Below are positions 1 to 6,673 of a DNA stretch of 11,861 nt, piece by piece. The position numbers were made by a program, and so were the translations under genes. Under the pieces are notes generated by a model. That model was not told the origin of the DNA, did not search any database, and saw only the letters and a program-made list of their open reading frames with translations. Every line of letters begins with the position of its first letter. Position 1 is the first letter of the stretch. The DNA lies in NCBI GenBank assembly GCA_910588425.1, contig CAJUPM010000021.1, forward strand, positions 1-11,861, written 5' to 3'. The stretch comes from an uncultured Christensenellaceae bacterium. Its GTDB lineage: Bacteria; Bacillota; Clostridia; Christensenellales; Christensenellaceae.

Positions 1-542
1 ACAAGTTCAAGATTGCCGTGGGCGGCTGCCCCAACAACTGCGTCAAGCCGGATCTCAATGATCTGGGCATCGTGGGTCAGCGGATTCCGGCGGTAGACTT
101 GGAAAAATGCCGGGGCTGCAAAAAGTGCCAGGTGGAAAATACCTGCCCTATGGGCGCGGCGGAACTCAGAGAAGGCAAAATTGTGCTGAAAGAGGAAAAC
201 TGCAACAACTGCGGACGGTGCATCCCGGCCTGCCCGTTTGGCGCGCTTGCGCCCGAGGCCACGGGCTACCGCATCTATATCGGCGGAAGATGGGGCAAGA
301 AATTTGCCCAGGGACGCCCGCTGGAAAAAGTCTATACCAGCAAAGAGCAGGCGCTTAATGTCGTGGAAAAGGCGATTCTGCTGTTCCGGGAACAGGGGCA
401 GACGGGCGAGCGCTTTGCCGATACCGTTGCGCGGCTGGGCTTTGAAAATGTGCAGCGCCAGCTGGATTCGGATGCGCTTCTGGAGCGCAAGCAGGAAAAC
501 CTCGCGGCCAAGAAGCACCTGAAAGGCGGCGCGACATGCTAA
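1..542 (+). CDS. Sulfite/nitrite reductase-like 4Fe-4S protein, 5'-truncated by window edge
   Basis: The reading frame is open from base 3 and its true start lies outside the window; about 179 residues of the C-terminal part are visible. Near the left edge is GGCPNNC, the C-x3-C half of the cysteine set that holds the [4Fe-4S] cluster bridged to siroheme in sulfite and nitrite reductases. A ferredoxin module follows: one set C-x2-C-x2-C-x5-CP (CRGCKKCQVENTCP) and one classical set C-x2-C-x2-C-x3-CP (CNNCGRCIPACP). This order matches DsrA/AsrC-like proteins (COG2221 type), expected to be cytoplasmic electron-transfer or reductase subunits. The tail after about base 290 is helical and less distinctive. 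The stop overlaps the next start by 7 bp, so it sits in one operon with the ABC importer. Substrate (sulfite, nitrite or other) cannot be decided. It could also be an orphan siroheme-type electron carrier rather than a true reductase. Confidence 0.8.
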   Translation, partial: KFKIAVGGCPNNCVKPDLNDLGIVGQRIPAVDLEKCRGCKKCQVENTCPMGAAELREGKIVLKEENCNNCGRCIPACPFGALAPEATGYRIYIGGRWGKKFAQGRPLEKVYTSKEQALNVVEKAILLFREQGQTGERFADTVARLGFENVQRQLDSDALLERKQENLAAKKHLKGGATC

Positions 543-1522
543 AGCGCAGGAGCAGAGCGATTTTGCTGTTCCTGGGGCTTGCCCTCCTGCTGGCGGCGGC
601 CGGATGCGCGGGCGAGGAAAAGAGGGACGCAGATCAGTGCTTCTATTCTTTTACGGATGATGCCGGGCGCCAGGTGGTGCTGGAAGAAAAGCCGCAGAAA
701 GTCGCCGTCCTGTTCTCTTCCTATGCGGATATTTGGAAGCTGGCCGGCGGGGAGATTGGCGCGACGGTGGGCGAGAGCGTGGAGCGGGGCATTGCACCCG
801 AAGGCGTTTTGCTGGTAGACAGCGGCGCGGGCAAAACCATCGATATCGAGCTTCTGCTGGCGGCAGAGCCGGATCTCGTGATCTGCTCGGCGGATTTAGA
901 GGGGCAGATAGAGGCGGCGGAGGTTTTGGAAGAAGCAGGCGTGGCCGTGGCGGCCTTCCATGTGGAATCTTTCGCGGATTATCTGCGCGTGCTCAAAATC
1001 TGCACGGGCCTCACGGAAAATCCCGAGGCTTATGCGGCCTATGGCCAGGAGATTGGGGCACAAATTCAGCAGACCATTGCCCAGGCGCAGGAAAAGGCAG
1101 GGCGCCAGGGAAAGAAGCGGATTTTATTTATCCGGGCGGGCTCCTCTTACAGCGCTACCAAGGCCAAGACGGCAAAAAACCATTTCGCCTGCAAGATGCT
1201 GGAAGAGCTAGGCGCGGAGAATATTGCGGATCAGGCGCAGACTCTGCTGGAAGGGCTGAGCCTGGAGGAGATTTTATTGCAAAACCCGGATTATCTTTTC
1301 ATCTCCACCATGGGAGACGAGCAGGCGGCAAGAGAGTATATGCAAAGCCTGTTCGCCCAGCCCGAGTGGCAGCAGCTGGATGCCGTGCGCCAGGGAAACT
1401 ACGCCTTCCTGCCCAAAGAGCTGTTCCACTTTAAGCCTAATGCCCAGTGGGCAGAGGCCTATGCCTATCTGGCAGAGCGGCTGGATAGCGCCGGAAACGG
1501 GGGAGCAGGCAATGCAGGATAG
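536..1522 (+). CDS. ABC importer substrate-binding lipoprotein, FecB/BtuF type
   Basis: Predicted 328-aa lipoprotein that captures the ligand outside the membrane for the permease and ATPase encoded next. The N-terminus is a lipoprotein signal: basic MLKRRSR, a hydrophobic run, and lipobox AAGC with the lipidated cysteine at residue 24. The mature protein opens with FTDDAGRQVVL and then KPQKVAVLFSSYADI, the usual beginning of the type III (helical-backbone) periplasmic-binding fold of iron-siderophore, heme and vitamin B12 receptors. PDLVICSADLEGQ and NPDYLFIST are the expected strand positions. Length is normal for the family. The ATG at 536 has GAAAGGCGG about 8 nt upstream and overlaps the preceding gene by 7 bp, indicating translational coupling. 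The ligand (ferric siderophore, heme, corrinoid or other chelate) cannot be told by eye. Confidence 0.88.
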   Translation: MLKRRSRAILLFLGLALLLAAAGCAGEEKRDADQCFYSFTDDAGRQVVLEEKPQKVAVLFSSYADIWKLAGGEIGATVGESVERGIAPEGVLLVDSGAGKTIDIELLLAAEPDLVICSADLEGQIEAAEVLEEAGVAVAAFHVESFADYLRVLKICTGLTENPEAYAAYGQEIGAQIQQTIAQAQEKAGRQGKKRILFIRAGSSYSATKAKTAKNHFACKMLEELGAENIADQAQTLLEGLSLEEILLQNPDYLFISTMGDEQAAREYMQSLFAQPEWQQLDAVRQGNYAFLPKELFHFKPNAQWAEAYAYLAERLDSAGNGGAGNAG

Positions 1523-2543
1523 GCAGAGCAAGCAAACCGGCCAGAATTTTTGGCAGGGCAGGAAGGGCACAGCGGCGCTGTTTGCTTTGCTGGTGCTTTT
1601 TGCCGCCCTCTCCTTCCGGTTTGGAAGCGCGGAGCTCTCATTTGCGGATTTTTGCCGGGGCATCGCAGGCGCGCCGGGATACGAGACGCAGTCTGCCATT
1701 CTGCGCTATATCCGCCTGCCCCGGGTTTTGGGGGCGGTGCTGGCCGGCATTGGGCTTTCGGTTTCGGGTGTGCTGCTGCAAAGCGTTACGGCCAATCCGC
1801 TGGCCGGGCCCAGCGTCATCGGTGTCAATTCGGGCGCGGGTTTTTTTGCCATTCTTTGCCTGAGCTTTTGGCCAAAGGCGCTCTATGCGCTGCCTTTTGC
1901 CGCATTTTTTGGGGCGTTTGGGGCGACCATGCTGATTTTGGCCATGGCCGGGCGCATTGGCAGCACCCGGGCGACCGTCGTTCTGGCGGGCATCGCGCTC
2001 ACAGCCCTGCTCAACGCGGGCATCTCCTTTCTCTCCATGATGGACAGCGAGATTCTGCTGGCCTATCATGATTTTTCTGCCGGCGGCCTGGCGGGAATCC
2101 GCCTGCAAAGCCTGGCGGTGCCGGGGGCCATCATCCTGGCCAGCCTGGCGGTTTCCCTGCTGGCTTCCCGGCGCATTCAGCTGCTTTGCCTGGGGGATAC
2201 GATGGCGCTCTCGCTGGGCGTGCGCGTCAAAGCTCTGCGCATGGTTTGCCTGGTCTGCGCCTCGGCGGCGGCTTCGGCGGTGGTGAGCTTTGCAGGGCTT
2301 CTGGGGTTTGTCGGGCTGGTGGTGCCGCATATCGCCCGGCGCATCGTGGGCGAAAAGACAAAATCACTTTTGCTGTTTTCCTCCTTTGCCGGGGCGATTC
2401 TGGTGCTGATTGCGGATCTGCTGGGGCGCGTGCTGTTTGCACCGTCGGAAGTGCCGGCGGGAATCATCATGGCCGCAATCGGCGCGCCGTTCTTCTTTTC
2501 CCTGCTGCTCAAAAAAGGAGGCGATGCCCATGCTAAGCTTTGA
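1512..2543 (+). CDS. FecCD-family ABC transporter permease
   Basis: A 343-aa polytopic inner-membrane protein, normal length for the FecCD/BtuC family, forming the homodimeric channel of an iron-chelate or B12-type importer. After a short basic N-terminus, residues about 20-40 form the first membrane helix and hydrophobic segments continue to the end. Family signatures include RLPRVLGAVLAG followed by SGVLLQSVTANPLAGPSVIG in the first third, and GFVGLVVPHIARRIVG near residue 270-285, which contains the cytoplasmic loop that contacts the ATPase. I chose the ATG at 1512 because GGGGGAG lies about 6 nt upstream and the protein then starts as expected; the frame is open further upstream, to 1380, but that stretch is out-of-frame reading of the preceding lipoprotein gene. 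It overlaps that gene by 11 bp and the ATPase gene by 14 bp. Confidence 0.92.
   Translation: MQDRQSKQTGQNFWQGRKGTAALFALLVLFAALSFRFGSAELSFADFCRGIAGAPGYETQSAILRYIRLPRVLGAVLAGIGLSVSGVLLQSVTANPLAGPSVIGVNSGAGFFAILCLSFWPKALYALPFAAFFGAFGATMLILAMAGRIGSTRATVVLAGIALTALLNAGISFLSMMDSEILLAYHDFSAGGLAGIRLQSLAVPGAIILASLAVSLLASRRIQLLCLGDTMALSLGVRVKALRMVCLVCASAAASAVVSFAGLLGFVGLVVPHIARRIVGEKTKSLLLFSSFAGAILVLIADLLGRVLFAPSEVPAGIIMAAIGAPFFFSLLLKKGGDAHAKL
2516..2521 (+). promoter_or_regulatory. Ribosome binding site that fixes the ATPase start
   Basis: The perfect AGGAGG lies inside the 3' end of the permease gene. Its spacing (2 nt to the ATG at 2524, 8 nt to the ATG at 2530) supports the downstream start. Confidence 0.75.
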
Positions 2544-3291
2544 GAACCTGACGGCGGGCTACCGGGCAAAACCCGTGCTGGAGCGCGTCAGCTTTGGGCT
2601 GGTGCCCCATACGATTACGGCGCTGCTGGGGAAAAATGGGAGCGGGAAATCTACGCTGGTCTCCTGCATCAATCAGGAACTGCACTACAGGGGGGAGATC
2701 TGTTTTTCCGGGCAGAATATTGCGCTGCTCTCTCCGCGGGAGCGGGCCAAGCTGCTGGCCATCCTGCCGCAGAATCTGGAGCGGCCGCAGGTCACGGTGG
2801 AGGAGCTGGTGGGCTTTGGGCGCAGCCCCTATCTGGATATTGGAAAGCGCTTTTCCCGGGCGGATCGCGAGGCAGTCCAGCAAGCCATGCGCGATGCGGA
2901 TATTTGGGAGATGCGCGGCAAGAACATGTGCCTGCTTTCGGGCGGGGAACAGCAGCGGGCGTATCTGGCCATGATTTTGGCGCAGAATACCCGGGCCGTC
3001 ATCCTGGATGAGCCGACGACGCATCTGGATATGGAATACGAAGCGGCTTTTCTGAGCAAATTAAGAGAGTTGAAAAACCGGCATAAAAAGACGGTGATGA
3101 TTATCCTGCACAACCTTTCCCAGGCTGTGCAATATGCGGATCGCATCGTCATCCTGCGGGAGGGCGGCGTCTTTTTTGAGGGGACGACGCAAAAGTGCCT
3201 GGAGGAAGAGGCGATTGAGCGGGCGTTTCACGTCCGCCGGTATGAAGTTTTGCAAGAGGGCGAACGGCGCGTGTTTTTCGCGGCCAGGTAG
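2530..3291 (+). CDS. ABC transporter ATP-binding protein, FepC/BtuD type
   Basis: A 253-aa cytoplasmic ATPase that powers the importer. All nucleotide-binding motifs are present: Walker A GKNGSGKST at residues 34-42, Q-loop Gln81, signature LSGGEQQR at 136-143, Walker B VILDEP with Asp160 and Glu161, D-loop HLD, and switch His194. The segment LAILPQNLERPQVTVEELV is typical of the FecE/FepC/BtuD branch. ATGs at 2524 and 2530 are both possible. AGGAGG at 2516-2521 leaves only 2 nt before the first but 8 nt before the second, so 2530 is preferred. The start lies inside the end of the permease gene. There is no sign of damage. Confidence 0.93.
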   Translation: MLSFENLTAGYRAKPVLERVSFGLVPHTITALLGKNGSGKSTLVSCINQELHYRGEICFSGQNIALLSPRERAKLLAILPQNLERPQVTVEELVGFGRSPYLDIGKRFSRADREAVQQAMRDADIWEMRGKNMCLLSGGEQQRAYLAMILAQNTRAVILDEPTTHLDMEYEAAFLSKLRELKNRHKKTVMIILHNLSQAVQYADRIVILREGGVFFEGTTQKCLEEEAIERAFHVRRYEVLQEGERRVFFAAR

Positions 3292-3318
3292 CCGGGCGGA
3301 GCGAAAGCGAGGGCAGAT

Positions 3319-4308
3319 ATGGAAGTTTGGGATCTTTACGATCGGTTTGCAGAAAAGACGGGGAAAACAGTGCCCAAAGGGGCGGAGCTTTCTGCCGAAG
3401 AATACCATTTGGCAATGGAGGTTTGGATTGTCAATTCCAAGGGGGAAGTGCTCATTCAGGAGCGCAGCCAGGATTGCGAGATTCTGCCGGGCGTCTGGGG
3501 GCTGACAACCGGGCGCATGGTGGCGGGGGAGGATACCCGCTCCGGGTGCATCCGGGAGCTGAGAGAAGAGCTGGGCCTTGCGGTTCAGCCGGAACAGCTG
3601 CAATTTCTGCGCCGGATCCTGCGCCAGGACGGCACGCATCTCATCTGGGATATTTATTTGCTGCAAATGGATGTTCCAGTCAGCCAGCTCAAACTGCAGT
3701 CTGAAGAGGTATCAGGCGCCAAGTGGGCGGATCTTGCGGCGCTTCGTCAGCTGGTTCTGACGGGCAAGCTGTTCTTCTATCCCGAGATTTGGGAGATCAT
3801 AGAGTACCTCGATTCAGGCGCATACCGGGCAGAGCAGCTGCATGATTCCAGGGAGAAGTGCGCCGCGGCGGCGGAAATTCTGGAGCAGCTGCCCGGGTGG
3901 TTCGAAAACGAGCAGGCGCGGGGGAAGTATGCGGCAGACTGCGAAAATCAGGCTGTGTTTTGCGCGCGAAAGGATGGCAAAGCAGCCGGTTTTCTGGCCG
4001 CCAAACAGCTTTCTGATCGCGCGGCGGAGATTGCCGTCATGGGCGTTGTGCCCCAAATGCATCGCGAAGGCATAGGCCGGGCGCTGTTCTGGCGCTGTGC
4101 CGCGTGGTGCTGGCAAAATGGGATTGGATATTTGCAGGTCAAAACGCTGGGCGAGAGCAACCCGGATGCGGGCTATGCCAAAACCCGGGCATTTTATCAG
4201 AAAATGGGCTTTGCGCCTCTGGAATGCTTCGATGAGATTTGGGGAGGGGAAAACCCTTGTCAGATTCTCGTGCGGTATTTCTTCGAGGATGGCATTGCCA
4301 GGCAGTAA
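3319..4308 (+). CDS. NUDIX hydrolase - GNAT acetyltransferase fusion protein
   Basis: A 329-aa two-domain protein. Residues about 1-160 are a NUDIX domain that begins MEVWDLYDRF and carries a complete NUDIX box at 65-87 (G-x5-E-x7-REL-x-EELGL, with REL at 79-81 and the metal-binding EE at 83-84). This start resembles IDI/YfcD-like NUDIX proteins. Residues about 170-329 form a GNAT domain: strand GKAAGFLAAKQ, then AVMGVVPQMHREGIGRAL, whose HREGIGRA is the acetyl-CoA pyrophosphate loop, and a late ARAFYQKMGF-like segment (TRAFYQKMGFAPLE) typical of GNAT motif B. The ATG at 3319 has GAGGG 5 nt upstream, and the gene follows the ABC ATPase by 27 nt, so it is probably the last gene of that operon. 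Substrates of both domains are unknown; a pyrophosphohydrolase paired with an N-acetyltransferase suggests a repair or detoxification role, which is inference. Confidence 0.87.
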   Translation: MEVWDLYDRFAEKTGKTVPKGAELSAEEYHLAMEVWIVNSKGEVLIQERSQDCEILPGVWGLTTGRMVAGEDTRSGCIRELREELGLAVQPEQLQFLRRILRQDGTHLIWDIYLLQMDVPVSQLKLQSEEVSGAKWADLAALRQLVLTGKLFFYPEIWEIIEYLDSGAYRAEQLHDSREKCAAAAEILEQLPGWFENEQARGKYAADCENQAVFCARKDGKAAGFLAAKQLSDRAAEIAVMGVVPQMHREGIGRALFWRCAAWCWQNGIGYLQVKTLGESNPDAGYAKTRAFYQKMGFAPLECFDEIWGGENPCQILVRYFFEDGIARQ

Positions 4309-4330
4309 GCGGGCGGCAAAAAGAGATAAG

Positions 4331-4362
4331 AAAAGCGGGCAGCATGAGCTGACCGCTTTTTT
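4331..4362 (+). terminator. Rho-independent terminator of the ABC importer/NUDIX-GNAT operon
   Basis: The arms AAAAGCGG-G-CAGC and GCTG-A-CCGCTTTT pair around an ATGA loop with one G/A mismatch, and the hairpin ends in TTTTTT. It starts 22 nt after the NUDIX-GNAT stop. On the minus strand it is followed by TTTTC, so it may also stop transcription arriving from the convergent operon. Confidence 0.85.
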
Positions 4363-4466
4363 GTGTATTTTTTTGCACAACAGCGCACATCCGTCGGGGG
4401 TGGCTAAGAGATACGGCTGAGGATGATCCGCGCACAGGGCGATTCCGGCGGCAGGGCGCCTTTGGG
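4363..4466. other. Convergent intergenic spacer
   Basis: This stretch lies between the plus-strand terminator and the stop of the minus-strand aminopeptidase gene. I see no ORF with a ribosome binding site, no promoter and no second clear terminator. The minus-strand operon may rely on the bidirectional hairpin at 4331-4362. Confidence 0.5.
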
Positions 4467-5267
4467 CTAAAAGACAAACCGTGCGGCAACCAGCAAATCC
4501 AGATAGCTGCCCGAATCCATGGCGATGGTGTTGTCGTCTGTCTTTCGAAAACCCGGGAAGAACGACATCTTGGTCGCCAGCGTATGATCCTTGTAGCAAA
4601 TTTCAAAATGGAAGGTTTCGGGTAGGGTGCAGAGCGCGCCGGATAAATCCTGGCGCAGCGCTTGTTCCGCCTGTTCGCGGATTTTCTGGACGGCCAGGGA
4701 AGGAGCCATGCTGCGCGTCGCTCCGCCAAAGCCACTCTTGACTGCCAGAGCCTTGAGCTTTGGGTGCAGGGAAGCGGAATCCTCGCAGAGCATCTGGTCG
4801 CCCGAGAGGAACACGGTGGGCACGCCTTCCAGCGCGCAGGCCCAGCTGTGCATCTGGAATTCGCTGACTTTCTGGCCGTTGATCTTCACCCAGAAGAGCC
4901 GCTGGTTGTTGGTGTGCGAGAGCGGGCTGCCCTCTCGGCCGGCGGCCGAGTGATAGCCGATGAACAGCGCGGCGTCAAAGTTTTTGTCGATGCCCTCCAC
5001 CATGCAGTAGGGGTGGCCGCTCCAGCCGCGGATGACCTCTGCGCAGGCGGGGAGCTGGTGAATATCGATGTTCGTTCCGGTTTCATGGGCATCGCGCACC
5101 AGGATATAGTCGGCGCCGGCGGCGATTGCTCCTTCGCAGGCGGCCTTCACTTCCGCCGTCATCTGCGCGGCGTGCGCCTGCGCGACGGCCTGCGTCTGCG
5201 TCTCGGTTTCGCTCCAAAGCGTCGTGGTGGCGATGCCCTCAATATCGGCGCTGATAAAAACTCTCAT
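4467..5267 (-). CDS. D-aminopeptidase, DppA / peptidase family M55
   Basis: A 266-aa zinc-dependent aminopeptidase predicted to remove N-terminal D-amino acids from short peptides, such as D-Ala-containing cell-wall fragments. It starts MRVFISADIEG, with Asp8 and Glu10 at the positions of the Bacillus subtilis DppA zinc ligands. Further ligand candidates are His61 (VRDAHETGTNI), His106 (FIGYHSAAG) and Glu136; His118 (PLSHTN) matches the catalytic histidine. Spacing and length fit the M55 family, so the enzyme looks intact. AAAGGAGAG is placed a few bases upstream of the ATG at 5267. That ATG overlaps the stop of the upstream GNAT gene in an ATGA arrangement, which implies coupling in the ancestral operon. 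B. subtilis dppA precedes dipeptide-transporter genes; no such transporter is present here. Confidence 0.9.
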   Translation of the reverse strand: MRVFISADIEGIATTTLWSETETQTQAVAQAHAAQMTAEVKAACEGAIAAGADYILVRDAHETGTNIDIHQLPACAEVIRGWSGHPYCMVEGIDKNFDAALFIGYHSAAGREGSPLSHTNNQRLFWVKINGQKVSEFQMHSWACALEGVPTVFLSGDQMLCEDSASLHPKLKALAVKSGFGGATRSMAPSLAVQKIREQAEQALRQDLSGALCTLPETFHFEICYKDHTLATKMSFFPGFRKTDDNTIAMDSGSYLDLLVAARFVF

Positions 5268-5744
5268 TTTTCTCTCCTTTGTATTGAATCTTGCTCTTTG
5301 ATCTCAAGCTGCAAAAAATTGGCGTTCTTTCGGAACCCGAAATTTTCATAAAGCGGGACGCCCTGATCCGAGGCTGTGATCTGCACGACCCCGCATCCCC
5401 ACGCCTCGGCTTCTGCGACGATTTTGCCCAGAAGCGCCTTGGCAATGCCCCGCCGGCGATAGGGCTTTTTGGTATACATGCTGGAAACTGGAAACCAGGG
5501 CGATTTTCCCCGAAGGATTGCTGGCATACGGGGGCTTCTCCACCAGGGAGATGCCGCTGGTCGCGATAATCTGCCCGCCGCGGCAGGCCACCCACGAGAC
5601 AAAACTGCCATCCGCCATATGCCGCCGGTAGTAGGAAACAAGCGAAGCTTCCAGATTAGGCGGGAGCTTTGAGCCCTCTTCCCTCAGCTGCTCCAGCCGC
5701 AGCTGGATGAACGCCGGGATTTCGCCCGGCAGCAGCCTGTGCAT
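5264..5744 (-). pseudogene. GNAT N-acetyltransferase, frameshifted by a 7-bp tandem duplication
   Basis: Two overlapping frames together make one GNAT protein. The N-terminal part starts MHRLLPGEIPAFIQLRLEQL (ATG at 5744; AGGAGG at 5750-5755 is 5 nt upstream, so it is preferred to the ATG at 5759) and runs through GKIALVSS. The C-terminal part, in another frame, continues SMYTKKPYRRRGIAKALLGK, where RRRGIAKA is the acetyl-CoA loop, then PLYENFGF, the usual GNAT motif B. The junction holds two exact adjacent copies of CTGGAAA (plus strand 5481-5494). Removing one copy restores a single 157-aa frame reading ALVSSMYTKK. As read, translation leaves frame before the acetyl-CoA loop and stops at 5346, so the product should be inactive. 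The restored gene overlaps the aminopeptidase start in ATGA. A sequencing error or a reversible slippage site are the alternatives to true decay. Confidence 0.88.
5481..5494. repeat. 7-bp tandem duplication (CTGGAAA x2) inside the GNAT gene
   Basis: Two perfect head-to-tail copies lie at 5481-5487 and 5488-5494. The extra copy shifts the minus-strand frame by one base; one copy alone gives an intact acetyltransferase. Confidence 0.95.
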
Positions 5745-5767
5745 GAAAACCTCCTGCATGGCGCCCC

Positions 5768-6271
5768 TTAAAACTGATGGCAGCAGAGGATTTCGCCGTA
5801 GTAGATGGTATGATAATCCCCGGCGGCGTAGTGCCTGGAGACGATCTCCCGGCTCAAATCCGCTTCGGGCATCTGCATTTTATAGACGACCCGGCATTCA
5901 TAGACGGCGGCACAGCCCTTGATGCGCGGGACAGAGATTGTTTCAGATGCTTCCAGCTCCAGGCCGAGCTCCGCAATTTTGTCCATATCCCTGCCGGATT
6001 TGATCCCCGCAATGGCCAGCTCTTTTTTCATGGGATGCAGGCTGGAAGGGACGCACACGGTAAATTCGCCCAGCTCTTCCAGCTTGACATGCGAATACCG
6101 GGAAAGGCGGACGGGAACAGCAAATACCGGCTTATTCCACATAATGCCGGCGGTGCTCCAGCCGATGGTCATGATATTGGGCTGATCCTTGCCCGTCACC
6201 AAAAAACAGCCGCCATGCTGCAATTTTTCTGCCAGCGGCGCGAAAATTTCCGCTTGATCGACAATCGCCAT
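5768..6271 (-). CDS. Flavin reductase-like (FMN-binding split barrel) protein
   Basis: A 167-aa protein resembling the flavin reductase-like domain family, which binds FMN on a split beta-barrel and passes electrons from NAD(P)H or a partner. Supporting segments are GGCFLVTGKDQPNIMTIGW (the early strand that lines the FMN site), NKPVFAVPVRLSRYSHV, and EFTVCVPS followed by the glycine/serine stretch before DKIAELGLELE. The ending HTIYYGEILCCHQF is the expected final strand. GGAGG at 6281-6285 touches the ATG at 6280 but lies 9 nt from the ATG at 6271, so the latter (MAIVDQAEIF) is preferred. It is the first gene of the minus-strand operon; its stop is 23 nt before the GNAT start. The physiological electron acceptor is unknown. 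Confidence 0.85.
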   Translation of the reverse strand: MAIVDQAEIFAPLAEKLQHGGCFLVTGKDQPNIMTIGWSTAGIMWNKPVFAVPVRLSRYSHVKLEELGEFTVCVPSSLHPMKKELAIAGIKSGRDMDKIAELGLELEASETISVPRIKGCAAVYECRVVYKMQMPEADLSREIVSRHYAAGDYHTIYYGEILCCHQF

Positions 6272-6310
6272 AAATCGCATCCTCCGATTCTTTTTTTAAG
6301 GTATGGTTTT

Positions 6311-6339
6311 ATTATATGTGAGGCCGGGGGAAATAGCAA
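6311..6339 (-). promoter_or_regulatory. Sigma-A-type promoter of the flavin reductase-GNAT-aminopeptidase operon
   Basis: On the minus strand TTGCTA (6334-6339), a 17-nt spacer and a perfect TATAAT (6311-6316) predict a start near 6304, about 33 nt before the chosen start codon. Confidence 0.75.
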
Positions 6340-6363
6340 GAAAAGCGCCCGGCAAAAAGAAGG

Positions 6364-6396
6364 CAAAAAAGCAAGAAGCCCGGGATAATCCCGGGC
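6364..6396 (-). terminator. Rho-independent terminator of the DUF378 gene
   Basis: A perfect 8-bp stem GCCCGGGA/TCCCGGGC (6378-6385 with 6389-6396, loop of 3) sits 5 nt past the stop of the DUF378 gene. On the minus strand it is followed by TTCTTGCTTTTTT. The T-run is offset by a few bases but is adequate. Confidence 0.75.
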
Positions 6397-6401
6397 GTTC
6401 T

Positions 6402-6602
6402 TTAATGGTCTCTTTTTGGAATGTACCTGGAAAAAAGGGATAAGCACCAAAGACCAGCTATTCCCACGAGAGAATAGATAATCCGGCTTAGGATGGCCGT
6501 CTGCCCGCCGCAGATTGCAGCGACGAGATCGAACTGAAACAGCCCGATGAGAAGCCAGTTAATCGCGCCGATAATGACTAAAATAAGTGCTGCGATATCC
6601 AA
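6402..6602 (-). CDS. DUF378 family small membrane protein (YuzA-like)
   Basis: About 66 aa with two hydrophobic helices. The signature segments LILVIIGAINWLLIGLFQFD and SRIIYSLVGIAGLWCL are characteristic of DUF378, a family of short integral membrane proteins of unknown function. No ATG is available. A TTG at 6611 directly abuts the AAAGGAG, whereas the in-frame TTG at 6602 is 9 nt downstream of it and is preferred, giving DIAALILVIIG directly after the start. A short basic tail, YIPKRDH, ends the protein in the usual way. It has its own predicted promoter and terminator, so it is probably a single-gene unit. Its ribosome binding site lies in a predicted hairpin. Confidence 0.85.
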   Translation of the reverse strand: MDIAALILVIIGAINWLLIGLFQFDLVAAICGGQTAILSRIIYSLVGIAGLWCLSLFSRYIPKRDH

Positions 6603-6604
6603 AA

Positions 6605-6627
6605 CTATCAACTCCTTTCGGAGATAG
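6605..6627 (-). promoter_or_regulatory. Hairpin sequestering the DUF378 ribosome binding site
   Basis: In the minus-strand RNA, CUAUCUCC and GGAG-UUG-AUAG pair around a GAAA tetraloop. The GGAG of the Shine-Dalgarno sequence is in the stem and a UUG triplet is bulged. This is about 8 bp in total and might limit translation. Confidence 0.45.
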
Positions 6628-6644
6628 TCTGCCCGAAAATGAAT

Positions 6645-6673
6645 ATTCTATGAATCTTCGGGCAAAATTTCAA
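6645..6673 (-). promoter_or_regulatory. Predicted promoter of the DUF378 gene
   Basis: On the minus strand TTGAAA (6668-6673), a 17-nt spacer and TAGAAT (6645-6650) predict a start near 6638. It overlaps the 3' end and stop codon of the upstream 87-aa gene. Confidence 0.55.

Noticed and set aside
1638..2330. 230-codon minus-strand frame inside the permease gene
   Set aside because: It is antisense to conserved FecCD motifs; its Gln/Arg/His-rich composition is unlike a real protein.
5742..5759. ATG at 5759 as the GNAT start
   Set aside because: The AGGAGG at 5750-5755 lies inside that reading and is placed 5 nt before the ATG at 5744, so the downstream start is preferred.
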